The notes under the pieces were generated by a model. The model did not search any database. It had not been told where the DNA came from and was given only the letters and a program-made list of their open reading frames with translations. Source: an uncultured Rhodospirillales bacterium (lineage in GTDB: Bacteria; Pseudomonadota; Alphaproteobacteria; Rhodospirillales; Defluviicoccaceae). Taken from it: DNA of 11,946 bases. The stretch spans positions 1-11,946 of the forward strand of contig CAKZLS010000363.1 in assembly GCA_937127205.1 (NCBI GenBank), written 5' to 3'. Positions 1 through 6,529 of this stretch are shown one piece after another; position 1 is the stretch's first letter, and the number at the start of each line of letters is the position of its first letter. A program made the translations under genes and the position numbers.

Positions 1-350
1 TCGTCCACCGAGCGGGTCGAAATGCCCTGGACATAGGCCTCCTGGATCACCGCCGTCAGCGCCTTCTCCGCCATCCGCCGGGGCTCCAGGAACACCGGGA
101 AATAACGGCCCTTCCTGAGCTTGGGGATCTTCAGATCAACCGCCCCCGCCCGGGTCTGCCAACGCCGATCGCGGTAGCCGTTGCGCTGGTTCTCCCGCGA
201 CGCGCTGCGTTCCCCATGGACCGCGCCGCACAGCCCGTCAACCTCCAACGCCACCAGACGATCAGCGGCGAAGCCAATCATCTCGCACAAAAAATCGATG
301 TCGGAACTCTTCTCAATCAGCTCCTCAAAGAGCATGCTCTTATCGGTCAT
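1..350 (-). CDS. IS256-family transposase, N-terminal fragment (cut by window edge)
   Basis: Reading the minus strand from an ATG at 350 gives 116 uninterrupted codons to the window edge. The protein begins MTDKSMLFEELIEKSSDIDF. It then carries hallmarks of the N-terminal part of IS256/mutator transposases: an RNGYRDR segment, a TRAGAVDLKIPKLRKGRYFP segment, LEPRRMAEKAL, and QEAYVQGISTRSVDD at the edge. These enzymes cut and join DNA with a DDE active site; those acidic residues lie further on and are outside the window, so integrity cannot be judged. The start at 350 is chosen because GGAG lies nine bases upstream; in-frame ATGs at 368 and 365 would add six or five residues but lack a good ribosome binding site. 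Family assignment is from recognised sequence and is firm; activity is unknown. Confidence 0.88.
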   Translation of the reverse strand, partial: MTDKSMLFEELIEKSSDIDFLCEMIGFAADRLVALEVDGLCGAVHGERSASRENQRNGYRDRRWQTRAGAVDLKIPKLRKGRYFPVFLEPRRMAEKALTAVIQEAYVQGISTRSVD

Positions 351-420
351 CGTCGTCGTCTCCATCATGGTTTTAAGGTCTGCAAACCCAAACCATAACC
401 AAGACCGGCGATGACCGCCC

Positions 421-488
421 GCTGTGGATAACCGGCTTGCCTAAGCCTGACTCGCAACGGTCGCTACGACAAGCCGGTTACCCACAGC
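421..488. repeat. 19-bp inverted repeat with DnaA-box arms upstream of the transposase
   Basis: GCTGTGGATAACCGGCTTG (421-439) and CAAGCCGGTTACCCACAGC (470-488) are inverted copies with one mismatch (bases 428 and 481), separated by 30 bases. In minus-strand RNA the mismatch becomes a G-U pair, so all 19 positions can pair. The first arm holds TGTGGATAA (423-431), the exact complement of the DnaA-box consensus TTATCCACA; the second arm holds the one-mismatch version TTACCCACA (478-486). It lies about 70 bases before the transposase start, so it could form a leader hairpin in read-through transcripts or be a protein-binding site at the element's end. Function is inferred. Confidence 0.8.
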
Positions 489-749
489 TACACCACGCCC
501 TGGGACACTAACAAACGTAACGAGACCTTCACGGCGGGTAATGGCTTCCAATGCAAGTCTCACTTCAAGATAGCGTAGGGCAAAACGCTCACTGAACCAA
601 AGGTAAGAATCAATGCAGCACGACCCAGGGGTTGACCCGCAAATATATCAACATGGCGCCGCTCTATGCGGAGCAAACATCAAGCCCCTGCCCAAAATGA
701 AAAGGAAGAAAATTACCTCCAAACAAAATAGGTAACTGTACCAATAGAA
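489..749. other. Non-coding stretch between insertion sequence and rodA
   Basis: No open reading frame with recognisable protein character is seen on either strand. The half nearest rodA is more AT-rich than the surrounding genes. It must contain the insertion sequence terminus (somewhere before about 600) and the 3' untranslated end of the rod-shape operon. Apart from a weak terminator-like hairpin right after rodA, nothing is identified. Confidence 0.6.
721..742 (-). terminator. Weak candidate terminator after rodA
   Basis: On the minus strand, eight bases after the rodA stop codon, GGTACAGTTACC can form a four-base-pair stem (GGTA/TACC) with a CAGT loop, followed by the T-rich run TATTTTGTTT. 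The stem is short, so this is only a candidate for Rho-independent termination of the mre-rod operon. Confidence 0.25.
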
Positions 750-1898
750 TTATAGTATTTCGCCGCTGCTCCGGCGGCCAAGGACCACGTCCCTGTGTAC
801 ATACACGGACATCATAAAGCCAAAGCCCAGCATTAGTGTCACCATGGCCGTACCCCCGTATGATAAAAGCGGCAGGGGAACGCCAACGACCGGAATAAGG
901 CCCATGACCATGGCCATGTTGATAAACATATACAGGAAGAACGTCATCGACACACCGACCGCCACCAATCGCCCGAAATAGCTTCGCGACGAGGCCGCGA
1001 TCGCGAAGCCGTAGAGCAGCATCAGTGTGTAGACACCGAGCAAGCCAAGCGCGCCCACCAATCCGAACTCCTCGGCAAGCATGGTGAAAACGAAATCGGT
1101 CTGCTTTTCCGGAAGAAAGTTCAGATGGCTCTGGCTTCCTTGCAGGAACCCCTTGCCGAACACGCCGCCCGCGCCAAGCGCGATTTTGGATTGAATGATA
1201 TGGTAGCCGGCTCCCAATGGATCGCGTTCGGGGTTGAGAAATGTGAGAACGCGCTGGCGCTGGTAATCATGAAGCGATTGCCAGATAACCGGCAGCACCC
1301 CGACACCGCAGACAAAGACCAGAGCAAACTTCCATAACCGAACTCCGGCAACGAAAAACATCGCACCCGCGGCGATCACGAGCATGAGCGCGGTGCCCAG
1401 ATCGGGTTGCCGCAGCACCAATCCCGACGGAGCCGCCACCATTAACAGCGGGACCAGAAGAACGGCGGGCCGCCCGATCTCCTCGATGGTCACTCCATGA
1501 AAATAGCGCGCCAAGGCAAGAACGAGAGCGATCTTCATCAACTCCGACGGCTGCAAGTTCATAAATCCCAGGTTGATCCACCGTTGGGCCCCCATCCCCA
1601 CCGAACCGGCAATTTCAACCGCGCCAAGCAACGCCAGGCAAACAAAATAAAAGACGTAAGCGTAGCGGAACCACAGCCGGATATCACTCACCGCCACGGC
1701 AATCATCAACCCCAATCCAACGCCGAAGCGGACGAGGTGCCGAGTGGCCCAGGGGTTCAGATCCCCATTGGCAGCCGAATACAGCATAACGCCGCCGATT
1801 CCGCCGGCGAGGCACACCAGAACGACGAACAGCCAGCGAATCTGCAATAGTTTCTGGCTGGCAGTGAGCTGCTGACGTTCGAAGGCGCTACCCGTCAT
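750..1898 (-). CDS. rodA: Peptidoglycan glycosyltransferase RodA (SEDS family)
   Basis: RodA polymerises glycan strands from lipid II during side-wall elongation, in complex with PBP2. The 382-residue protein is strongly hydrophobic with about ten membrane segments, close to the usual length (about 370-400). SEDS landmarks are visible: GAQRWINLGF with QPSELMK (about 103-122), RQPDLGTALM (163-172), the extracellular NPERDPLGAGYHIIQSKIA loop (222-240), FLPEKQTDFVF with the catalytic aspartate expected at D268, and PLPLLSYGGT (341-350). The start at 1898 is preferred: a GGGGGGAC ribosome binding site lies just upstream and the gene then begins seven bases after the mrdA stop. A longer in-frame start at 1982 would overlap mrdA and add a proline- and arginine-rich tail foreign to the family. 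It is the last gene of the mre operon. Confidence 0.95.
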   Translation of the reverse strand: MTGSAFERQQLTASQKLLQIRWLFVVLVCLAGGIGGVMLYSAANGDLNPWATRHLVRFGVGLGLMIAVAVSDIRLWFRYAYVFYFVCLALLGAVEIAGSVGMGAQRWINLGFMNLQPSELMKIALVLALARYFHGVTIEEIGRPAVLLVPLLMVAAPSGLVLRQPDLGTALMLVIAAGAMFFVAGVRLWKFALVFVCGVGVLPVIWQSLHDYQRQRVLTFLNPERDPLGAGYHIIQSKIALGAGGVFGKGFLQGSQSHLNFLPEKQTDFVFTMLAEEFGLVGALGLLGVYTLMLLYGFAIAASSRSYFGRLVAVGVSMTFFLYMFINMAMVMGLIPVVGVPLPLLSYGGTAMVTLMLGFGFMMSVYVHRDVVLGRRSSGEIL

Positions 1899-1905
1899 TG
1901 GCGTG

Positions 1906-3801
1906 CTAAGTCCCCCCGCCAACGGGGGGCGCCGGCGCGGTATCGCCGATTTCCGCCTCGCCAGCCGCCAGCCGCAGGGCATCCAGTCTCTGCGACGCGA
2001 TCATGATGTCCCTGGCGATGGGCGCGGCCACTTTAGACCCGCCGCCTCCGTGTTCCACGATGACCGCGACGGCGTACCGCGGCGCATCCACGGGAGCATA
2101 CCCCACGAACAGAGCATGATCGCGGCGTTCCCAAGGCAGATCTTCATTCTTGAATACGCCGGCTTCGCGTTCGGCTTTGGTAATCCGGCGCACCTGCGAC
2201 GTACCGGTCTTGCCCGCCATCGCCATCCCCGGTTCCTTGATCGCGGAACTCCGGGCCGTTCCGCGCGCTCCATTCACGACCCGGCTCATGCCGTCACGGA
2301 CAACCTGCACATGAGCCGGAACCAACCCGAGGGCCTCGCCCGCTTCGGCAGAACGCGCTTCCTGTTTTCGCAATCCCATCACGGCGCGCGTGAGGCGTGG
2401 CTCCACCGCGTACCCTCCGTTGGCGATGCGCGCGGTCATCACGGCCAATTGCAGCGGTGTGGTAAGGACGTATCCCTGACCGATGCCGGCGATAAGTGTT
2501 TCACCGATTTGCCAAGGGGTCCCGATGGCCGCCATCTTCCAATCTCGATCCGGCAGCAATCCGGAACGTTCGTTTGGCAAATCGATTCCCGAGATTTGAC
2601 CCAAGCCCAATCTCTTGGACATGGCGGTAATCTGATCGATGCCCGTGCGTTTCGCCACTTCGTAAAAGTAGACGTCGCAGGATTGCGCAAGCGCCTCGCG
2701 CAAATCCATCGACCCGTGTCCCCACTTTTTCCAGCAATGAAACTTCGCGTTGCCGAGCTTCAAGTGGCCAAAGCAACTGAAACTGGTATCCGGCGTGATG
2801 ACGCCTTTTTCCAGGGCGGCCAAAGCGACCGCCATCTTGAAGGTCGAACCCGGCGCATACGTTCCCGCGACCGCCTTATTGGTCAACGGGGCTCTCGGAT
2901 TACCGATCAGCGCCTGCCATTCCTTATTGCTGAGACCTCGATTGAACGCGTTCGGATCAAAGCCGGGGTTGGAGGCCATTGCCAATACTTCGCCGGTGTG
3001 GACATCGAGAACAACAGCTGCACCGCTTTGCCCCTCAAGGCGATCGAGCGCCAAGCGCTGAAGGTCCAGATCGATGGTTAGCGTAATATCGCTACCGGGC
3101 TGTCCTTCCGTGCGGCCCAATTCACGGATCACCCGGCCGACGGCGTTCACTTCGACCTCGGAACTGCCTCCGGTTCCGCGAAGCTCCAGGTCGTGAACTT
3201 TTTCGATTCCGGCCTTGCCGATGCGAAAGTCCGGGATCTCCAACAAGGGATCCCCGGTCAGCTCCTTTTCGGAAACAGCCGCCACATACCCGAGCAGATG
3301 CGCCCCGATCTCGCCATGCGGATAGTACCTGCTCTGTCCCTCGTCGATGGAAATTCCGGGAAGGTCGGGAGCATTCACCTCAATCCTGGCGACCGCTTCC
3401 CAGTCCAGACCGTCGCGCACGGTGACGGGAACGAACTTCCGCTTCCGCCCCAGTTCTTTTAGAACCCGATTGCGCTCGGCATCACTTATCTCCACCAGGG
3501 AGCCCAGCGCATCGAGGGTTGCCTCCACGTCGCTGGCCTGTTCGGCAATGAGAAAAACCCGGTAGTCTTGCCGGTTAACGGCCAAGGGGCGTCCGAGCCG
3601 GTCGACAATCCGGCCACGCGGCGGAGGGAGTAGCCTCAGGTTGATTCGATTTTCGTCGGCAAGTGTCGAATATCGTTCGGATTCCAGCACCTGCAAATAA
3701 TACAGACGGCCGGCAAGAGCCGAAATCAACACGCCATTGCCCGCAGCCAGCATGAACATCCGGCGGGAAATCAGCTTATGCCGATCGGAGTCCCGGTCCA
3801 T
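1906..3801 (-). CDS. mrdA: Penicillin-binding protein 2, elongasome transpeptidase
   Basis: PBP2 cross-links peptidoglycan in the periplasm as the class B transpeptidase partner of RodA. The 631-residue protein has a short cytoplasmic tail, one membrane anchor (about 14-36), a pedestal/dimerisation domain beginning at NRINLRLLPPPRGRIVDRLG (51-70), and a C-terminal transpeptidase domain. All three active-site motifs are present: STFK with nucleophile S319 and K322, SCD at 374-376, and KTGT at 531-534. Between the first two, C343, C356, H362 and C375 are spaced like the zinc-ligand positions reported for Acinetobacter PBP2. The tail after about 615 is alanine- and proline-rich. The ATG follows the mreD stop after a single base, and the stop lies seven bases before the rodA start, so translation is probably coupled. 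Beta-lactams such as mecillinam target this protein in other Gram-negatives. Confidence 0.97.
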   Translation of the reverse strand: MDRDSDRHKLISRRMFMLAAGNGVLISALAGRLYYLQVLESERYSTLADENRINLRLLPPPRGRIVDRLGRPLAVNRQDYRVFLIAEQASDVEATLDALGSLVEISDAERNRVLKELGRKRKFVPVTVRDGLDWEAVARIEVNAPDLPGISIDEGQSRYYPHGEIGAHLLGYVAAVSEKELTGDPLLEIPDFRIGKAGIEKVHDLELRGTGGSSEVEVNAVGRVIRELGRTEGQPGSDITLTIDLDLQRLALDRLEGQSGAAVVLDVHTGEVLAMASNPGFDPNAFNRGLSNKEWQALIGNPRAPLTNKAVAGTYAPGSTFKMAVALAALEKGVITPDTSFSCFGHLKLGNAKFHCWKKWGHGSMDLREALAQSCDVYFYEVAKRTGIDQITAMSKRLGLGQISGIDLPNERSGLLPDRDWKMAAIGTPWQIGETLIAGIGQGYVLTTPLQLAVMTARIANGGYAVEPRLTRAVMGLRKQEARSAEAGEALGLVPAHVQVVRDGMSRVVNGARGTARSSAIKEPGMAMAGKTGTSQVRRITKAEREAGVFKNEDLPWERRDHALFVGYAPVDAPRYAVAVIVEHGGGGSKVAAPIARDIMIASQRLDALRLAAGEAEIGDTAPAPPVGGGT

Positions 3802-3802
3802 A

Positions 3803-4318
3803 TCACGCCTGTCTGAGGAACGCCCGCTGCCAGCGCAGTAACGCCCACGACAACAGCGGAAAGCAGCCCAATGTGATCACGTACTGAAAGATCAGAGCCT
3901 CCGATTTCACAAATGTACCGTAATACGCCGATACCAAAATCCATATGGCCAGGAGCGCGCCAGCAGAGACCAAGAAGAATCCCAGCCAAATGATCATAAA
4001 CGATTTGCCGGCAAAGAATCGCCGTTGACTGTCGATGATACCGTGAACGATCACGAACACGGCGGCACTCACGCCCATGGGCGTCCCGCTCAGGGCATCA
4101 TACAGAATGCCGATCACGAACACCGCCGACACCGGCATCAGGTCGGGGCGGTAAATCGCCCAATAGTAAATCCCGATCAGCGGCAACAACGGTGTCACCG
4201 ATGCGATTCCCGGAAGATGCAGGGGTACGGCGCCGATCAGAACAAGGAGCATGGTCAAGCCAAAAGGTGTCAGCTTGCGAGCGGCGGTATCGACCTTGCT
4301 CCAGAAAGTCGGCCTCAT
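3803..4318 (-). CDS. mreD: Rod shape-determining membrane protein MreD
   Basis: MreD is a small integral inner-membrane protein of the elongasome that binds MreC; its exact role is unsettled. The 171-residue product is almost wholly hydrophobic, with five to six likely membrane segments (roughly 18-38, 42-56, 60-80, 82-95, 104-130 and 138-160). The segment IYYWAIYRPDLMP followed by GILYDALSGTPMG (about 49-82) is the most conserved part of the family and is intact. Length matches the usual 160-175 residues. Its ATG overlaps the mreC stop (ATGA at 4318-4315), and its TGA precedes the mrdA ATG by one base. The family is poorly conserved in sequence, so position in the operon adds much of the certainty. 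Confidence 0.95.
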   Translation of the reverse strand: MRPTFWSKVDTAARKLTPFGLTMLLVLIGAVPLHLPGIASVTPLLPLIGIYYWAIYRPDLMPVSAVFVIGILYDALSGTPMGVSAAVFVIVHGIIDSQRRFFAGKSFMIIWLGFFLVSAGALLAIWILVSAYYGTFVKSEALIFQYVITLGCFPLLSWALLRWQRAFLRQA

Positions 4319-5244
4319 GGTTCGGTGCCTTCCTGGGAACCTGCAACCTCTTTTGGATCGGCGGCATTTGGAACGGCGACCGGAGCAGCGGCGGGCGGGC
4401 CGCCGAGAATGCCCGTCAGCCCATAGTCGATCACTCTCAGGTACTCGAGCCGCTCTCGCTCCAGGTAAGGTTTGACCCGTATTTCACCGTCACCGACCGA
4501 GTTTACAATCCCAACGGGTATACCGGAAGGAAATACCCCGGCGTGACCGGACGTGGCGATAAGGTCCCCGGGCGAAACAACAGCCTCGGGAGCGAGATAC
4601 ACCAGCTTCGGCCTGGACGTGTTATCACCGGCTAATATTGCCCGCGTTCGCGTGGGACCCACGAAAACCGGGATGCGGGAATTCAGGTCCGTAATCAGCA
4701 GCACCCGTGCGGAGTGCCGCGCCACTCCGGCAATCCTGCCAACGAGTGCCTCATCGGATACCACCGGGTGACCCTTGTCGACGCCGTCGCGAAGTCCGGC
4801 GCTTAGAAGCAGGCTATGTGCAAAGGCGCCACCTGAGTCGGCAACGACGCGGGCGGTCACGAATCGCCCTTCCGGCTCGGGAACGAAATGCAGCAATTGT
4901 TTCAGTGCGGCGTTTTCGGCCTCCAGCCGGCGAGCCACCGTTTGCCATTGCATCAACCGGGCGCGATCCTCACGCAACCGTTCGTTTTCGTCGTGGATCG
5001 CCATCCAGTCATGCGCTTGTTCCACAGTATGTGTTACGACATCAACGGGACGCGACAGAACATCGAGAATGGGGGCGGTCGCATCGATGATTCGGAGCCG
5101 GAGCTTTTCCACCAGCACAGCATCTGCCTTGCCAAGCATCATCAGCGCGCCCGCCGCGACGATCAATCCGATGTAGGCAAAACGATGCGCATACGCCCTG
5201 AGGGTTCCAGCGGCACGAAGTTCCGATCTTGGTCTTTCGCTCAA
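4315..5244 (-). CDS. mreC: Rod shape-determining protein MreC
   Basis: MreC is a bitopic inner-membrane protein whose periplasmic part scaffolds and activates PBP2-RodA. The 309-residue protein shows a short cytoplasmic N-terminus, one membrane segment (about 22-38), a coiled coil (about 75-118, rich in E, R, L and A) and the two-lobed beta domain, including a VARHSARVLLITDLNSRIPV segment (174-193) and PGDLIATSG with VFPSGIPVG (225-245). The C-terminal 30 residues are alanine- and proline-rich. The start is TTG at 5244: an in-frame TAA lies four codons upstream, AAGGGA sits at good spacing before the TTG, and the next methionines (35-36) would remove the membrane anchor. It follows mreB after 121 bases and overlaps mreD by four. 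Confidence 0.95.
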   Translation of the reverse strand: MSERPRSELRAAGTLRAYAHRFAYIGLIVAAGALMMLGKADAVLVEKLRLRIIDATAPILDVLSRPVDVVTHTVEQAHDWMAIHDENERLREDRARLMQWQTVARRLEAENAALKQLLHFVPEPEGRFVTARVVADSGGAFAHSLLLSAGLRDGVDKGHPVVSDEALVGRIAGVARHSARVLLITDLNSRIPVFVGPTRTRAILAGDNTSRPKLVYLAPEAVVSPGDLIATSGHAGVFPSGIPVGIVNSVGDGEIRVKPYLERERLEYLRVIDYGLTGILGGPPAAAPVAVPNAADPKEVAGSQEGTEP

Positions 5245-5365
5245 ACCAGTTCCCTTATAATTTAAACGGACCGTCGTTCACGATGATCCTGAGACACAAC
5301 CACGGCCTTCGGACGAGGAAAGCATATGCTAAAAAGCGGCTCGGAAGAATCAAAATGTCGCGGCC
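5245..5365 (-). other. mreB-mreC intergenic segment
   Basis: The 121 bases between the mreB stop and the mreC start hold the palindrome AGCATATGCT (5322-5331) and, just before mreC, the AAGGGA ribosome binding site. No convincing terminator is seen, which fits co-transcription of mreB with mreCD-mrdA-rodA. A TATAAG sequence right upstream of mreC (complement of 5252-5257) overlaps the ribosome binding region and has no good -35 partner. Confidence 0.4.
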
Positions 5366-6406
5366 CTAATACATACTGCTCAGCACATTCCGCATTCTCT
5401 TCATCTCTTCCAAAGCGCGCCCCGTTCCCAACGCCACGCAGGAAAGCGCGTCGTCCGCAATCGACACCGGCAATCCGGTCGCATGGCGCAGCACATAGTC
5501 GATATTGCTGAGAAGCGCGCCGCCACCGGTCAGAATGATTCCCTTGTCGACGATGTCAGCCGCCAGTTCCGGCGCGGTATGTTCGAGAGCGACTTTCACG
5601 GCGTCGATGATGGCGCCCACGGGCTCGGCCAGGCTTTCAGCGATTTGACGTTCGCTGATCACGAGCTCCTTGGGGACACCGTTCATCAGATCCCGCCCCT
5701 TGATTTCCATGGTACGGCCATCGCCGTCCTCCGGCGGACAGGCCGAGCCGATTTCCTCCTTGATTCGTTCGGCACTGCCTTCGCCAATGAGCAAATTGTG
5801 ATTGCGGCGGATGTAGGCAATGATGGCCTCGTCCATCTTGTCGCCGCCGACCCGAACGCTTCGGGAATAGACGATACCGCCGAGCGACAGCACCGCCACC
5901 TCCGTCGTTCCGCCCCCGATATCAACGACCATGGAGCCGGTGGGCTCGGTTACCGGCAGGCCCGCGCCGATCGCCGCCGCCATCGGTTCCTCGATAAGGA
6001 ACACGCGCCGCGCGCCCGCGCTTTCGGCCGACTCCTGGATTGCCCTGCGTTCAACCGCCGTCGATCCCGACGGTACGCAGATGATAACCAGTGGGCTCGC
6101 GAAACTGCGCCGGTTGTGGACCTTGCGAATGAAATACTTGATCATTTCCTCGGCCACTTCGAAATCCGCGATGACGCCGTCGCGCAGTGGCCGAATCGCC
6201 TGAATGTTGCCGGGCGTCCGCCCCAGCATCATTTTTGCTTCTTCGCCGACCGCCAGAACCTGCTTCTTGCCCTTGAACTCGGCGATCGCTACAACCGAAG
6301 GTTCATTGAGGACGATGCCTTTGCCCTTGACGTAGACTAGGGTATTGGCGGTTCCTAGATCGATCGCCATGTCGGCGGAGAGGAACCCAAACATCTGTGA
6401 GAACAT
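5366..6406 (-). CDS. mreB: Actin-like cell-shape protein MreB
   Basis: MreB polymerises on ATP into membrane-bound filaments under the inner membrane and directs the wall-elongation complex. At 346 residues it has the standard length. Actin-fold nucleotide motifs are intact: phosphate-1 DLGTANTLVYVKGKGIVLNE (16-35), connect-1 around PSGSTAVERRAI (112-123), EEPMAAAIGAGL (139-150), phosphate-2 DIGGGTTEVAVLS (162-174) and the adenosine motif ILTGGGALL (291-299). The N-terminal MFSQMFGFLS is a plausible membrane-binding amphipathic segment. The ATG at 6406 is preceded by a weak GCGAG ribosome binding site. It heads the operon; mreC follows after 121 bases. The 123-base gap to leuA upstream leaves room for its own promoter. 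Confidence 0.98.
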   Translation of the reverse strand: MFSQMFGFLSADMAIDLGTANTLVYVKGKGIVLNEPSVVAIAEFKGKKQVLAVGEEAKMMLGRTPGNIQAIRPLRDGVIADFEVAEEMIKYFIRKVHNRRSFASPLVIICVPSGSTAVERRAIQESAESAGARRVFLIEEPMAAAIGAGLPVTEPTGSMVVDIGGGTTEVAVLSLGGIVYSRSVRVGGDKMDEAIIAYIRRNHNLLIGEGSAERIKEEIGSACPPEDGDGRTMEIKGRDLMNGVPKELVISERQIAESLAEPVGAIIDAVKVALEHTAPELAADIVDKGIILTGGGALLSNIDYVLRHATGLPVSIADDALSCVALGTGRALEEMKRMRNVLSSMY

Positions 6407-6529
6407 CGTGACTCGCTTGGTTTGACGACTCTCTTTTACATCTTTCGGGGTGACTCAGCGCCGGAGACGTTATTCGGCGCCAAGCCTGTCTTACTGCAAA
6501 ATCGGCAGGAAAGAAAAGACTACACCCAT
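6407..6529 (-). other. leuA-mreB intergenic region, probable mre promoter region
   Basis: On the minus strand, GCGCCG at 6475-6480 and CGGCGC at 6458-6463 form a six-base-pair stem with an 11-base loop about 50 bases before mreB. No T-run follows, so it is not a standard terminator for leuA. A possible but poor promoter (TTGCAG followed 18 bases later by GAATAA) overlaps this hairpin. Since leuA and mreB act in unrelated pathways, a promoter here is expected, but it is not proved by the sequence. Confidence 0.35.

Larger units (their letters stand above)
1..488 (-). mobile_element. IS256-family insertion sequence, 5' portion only
   Basis: The stretch contains the first part of an IS256-family (mutator type) transposase read on the minus strand, plus its upstream region with a long inverted repeat. 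The element continues past base 1, so its other terminus, terminal repeat and target duplication cannot be seen. The terminus inside the window was not located; 488 is only the outer edge of the inverted repeat, and the true end may lie somewhat further, before the more AT-rich stretch from about 590. The element sits downstream of the mre-rod operon and is not seen to interrupt a gene. Confidence 0.75.

Noticed and set aside
421..488. DnaA-box pair as a replication origin
   Set aside because: Only two boxes are present, with no AT-rich unwinding region beside them and no dnaA, dnaN or parAB genes nearby. They are better explained as part of the insertion sequence.
600..700. Possible promoter around TTGACC (631-636) on the plus strand
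   Set aside because: No -10 hexamer at acceptable spacing and no plus-strand gene downstream.
1903..3081. Long plus-strand ORF (392 codons) opposite mrdA
   Set aside because: It is antisense to a fully conserved PBP2, its translation is rich in Arg, His and Gly with no domain character, and long antisense ORFs are common in GC-rich coding DNA.
5483..6340. 285-codon plus-strand ORF opposite mreB
   Set aside because: It mirrors the MreB codons, has low-complexity Arg/Asp/His-rich composition and no ribosome binding site of note.
6458..6480. Six-base-pair GC hairpin between leuA and mreB as a leuA terminator
   Set aside because: It is not followed by a T-run on the minus strand and has an 11-base loop. 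It is mentioned only in the intergenic entry.
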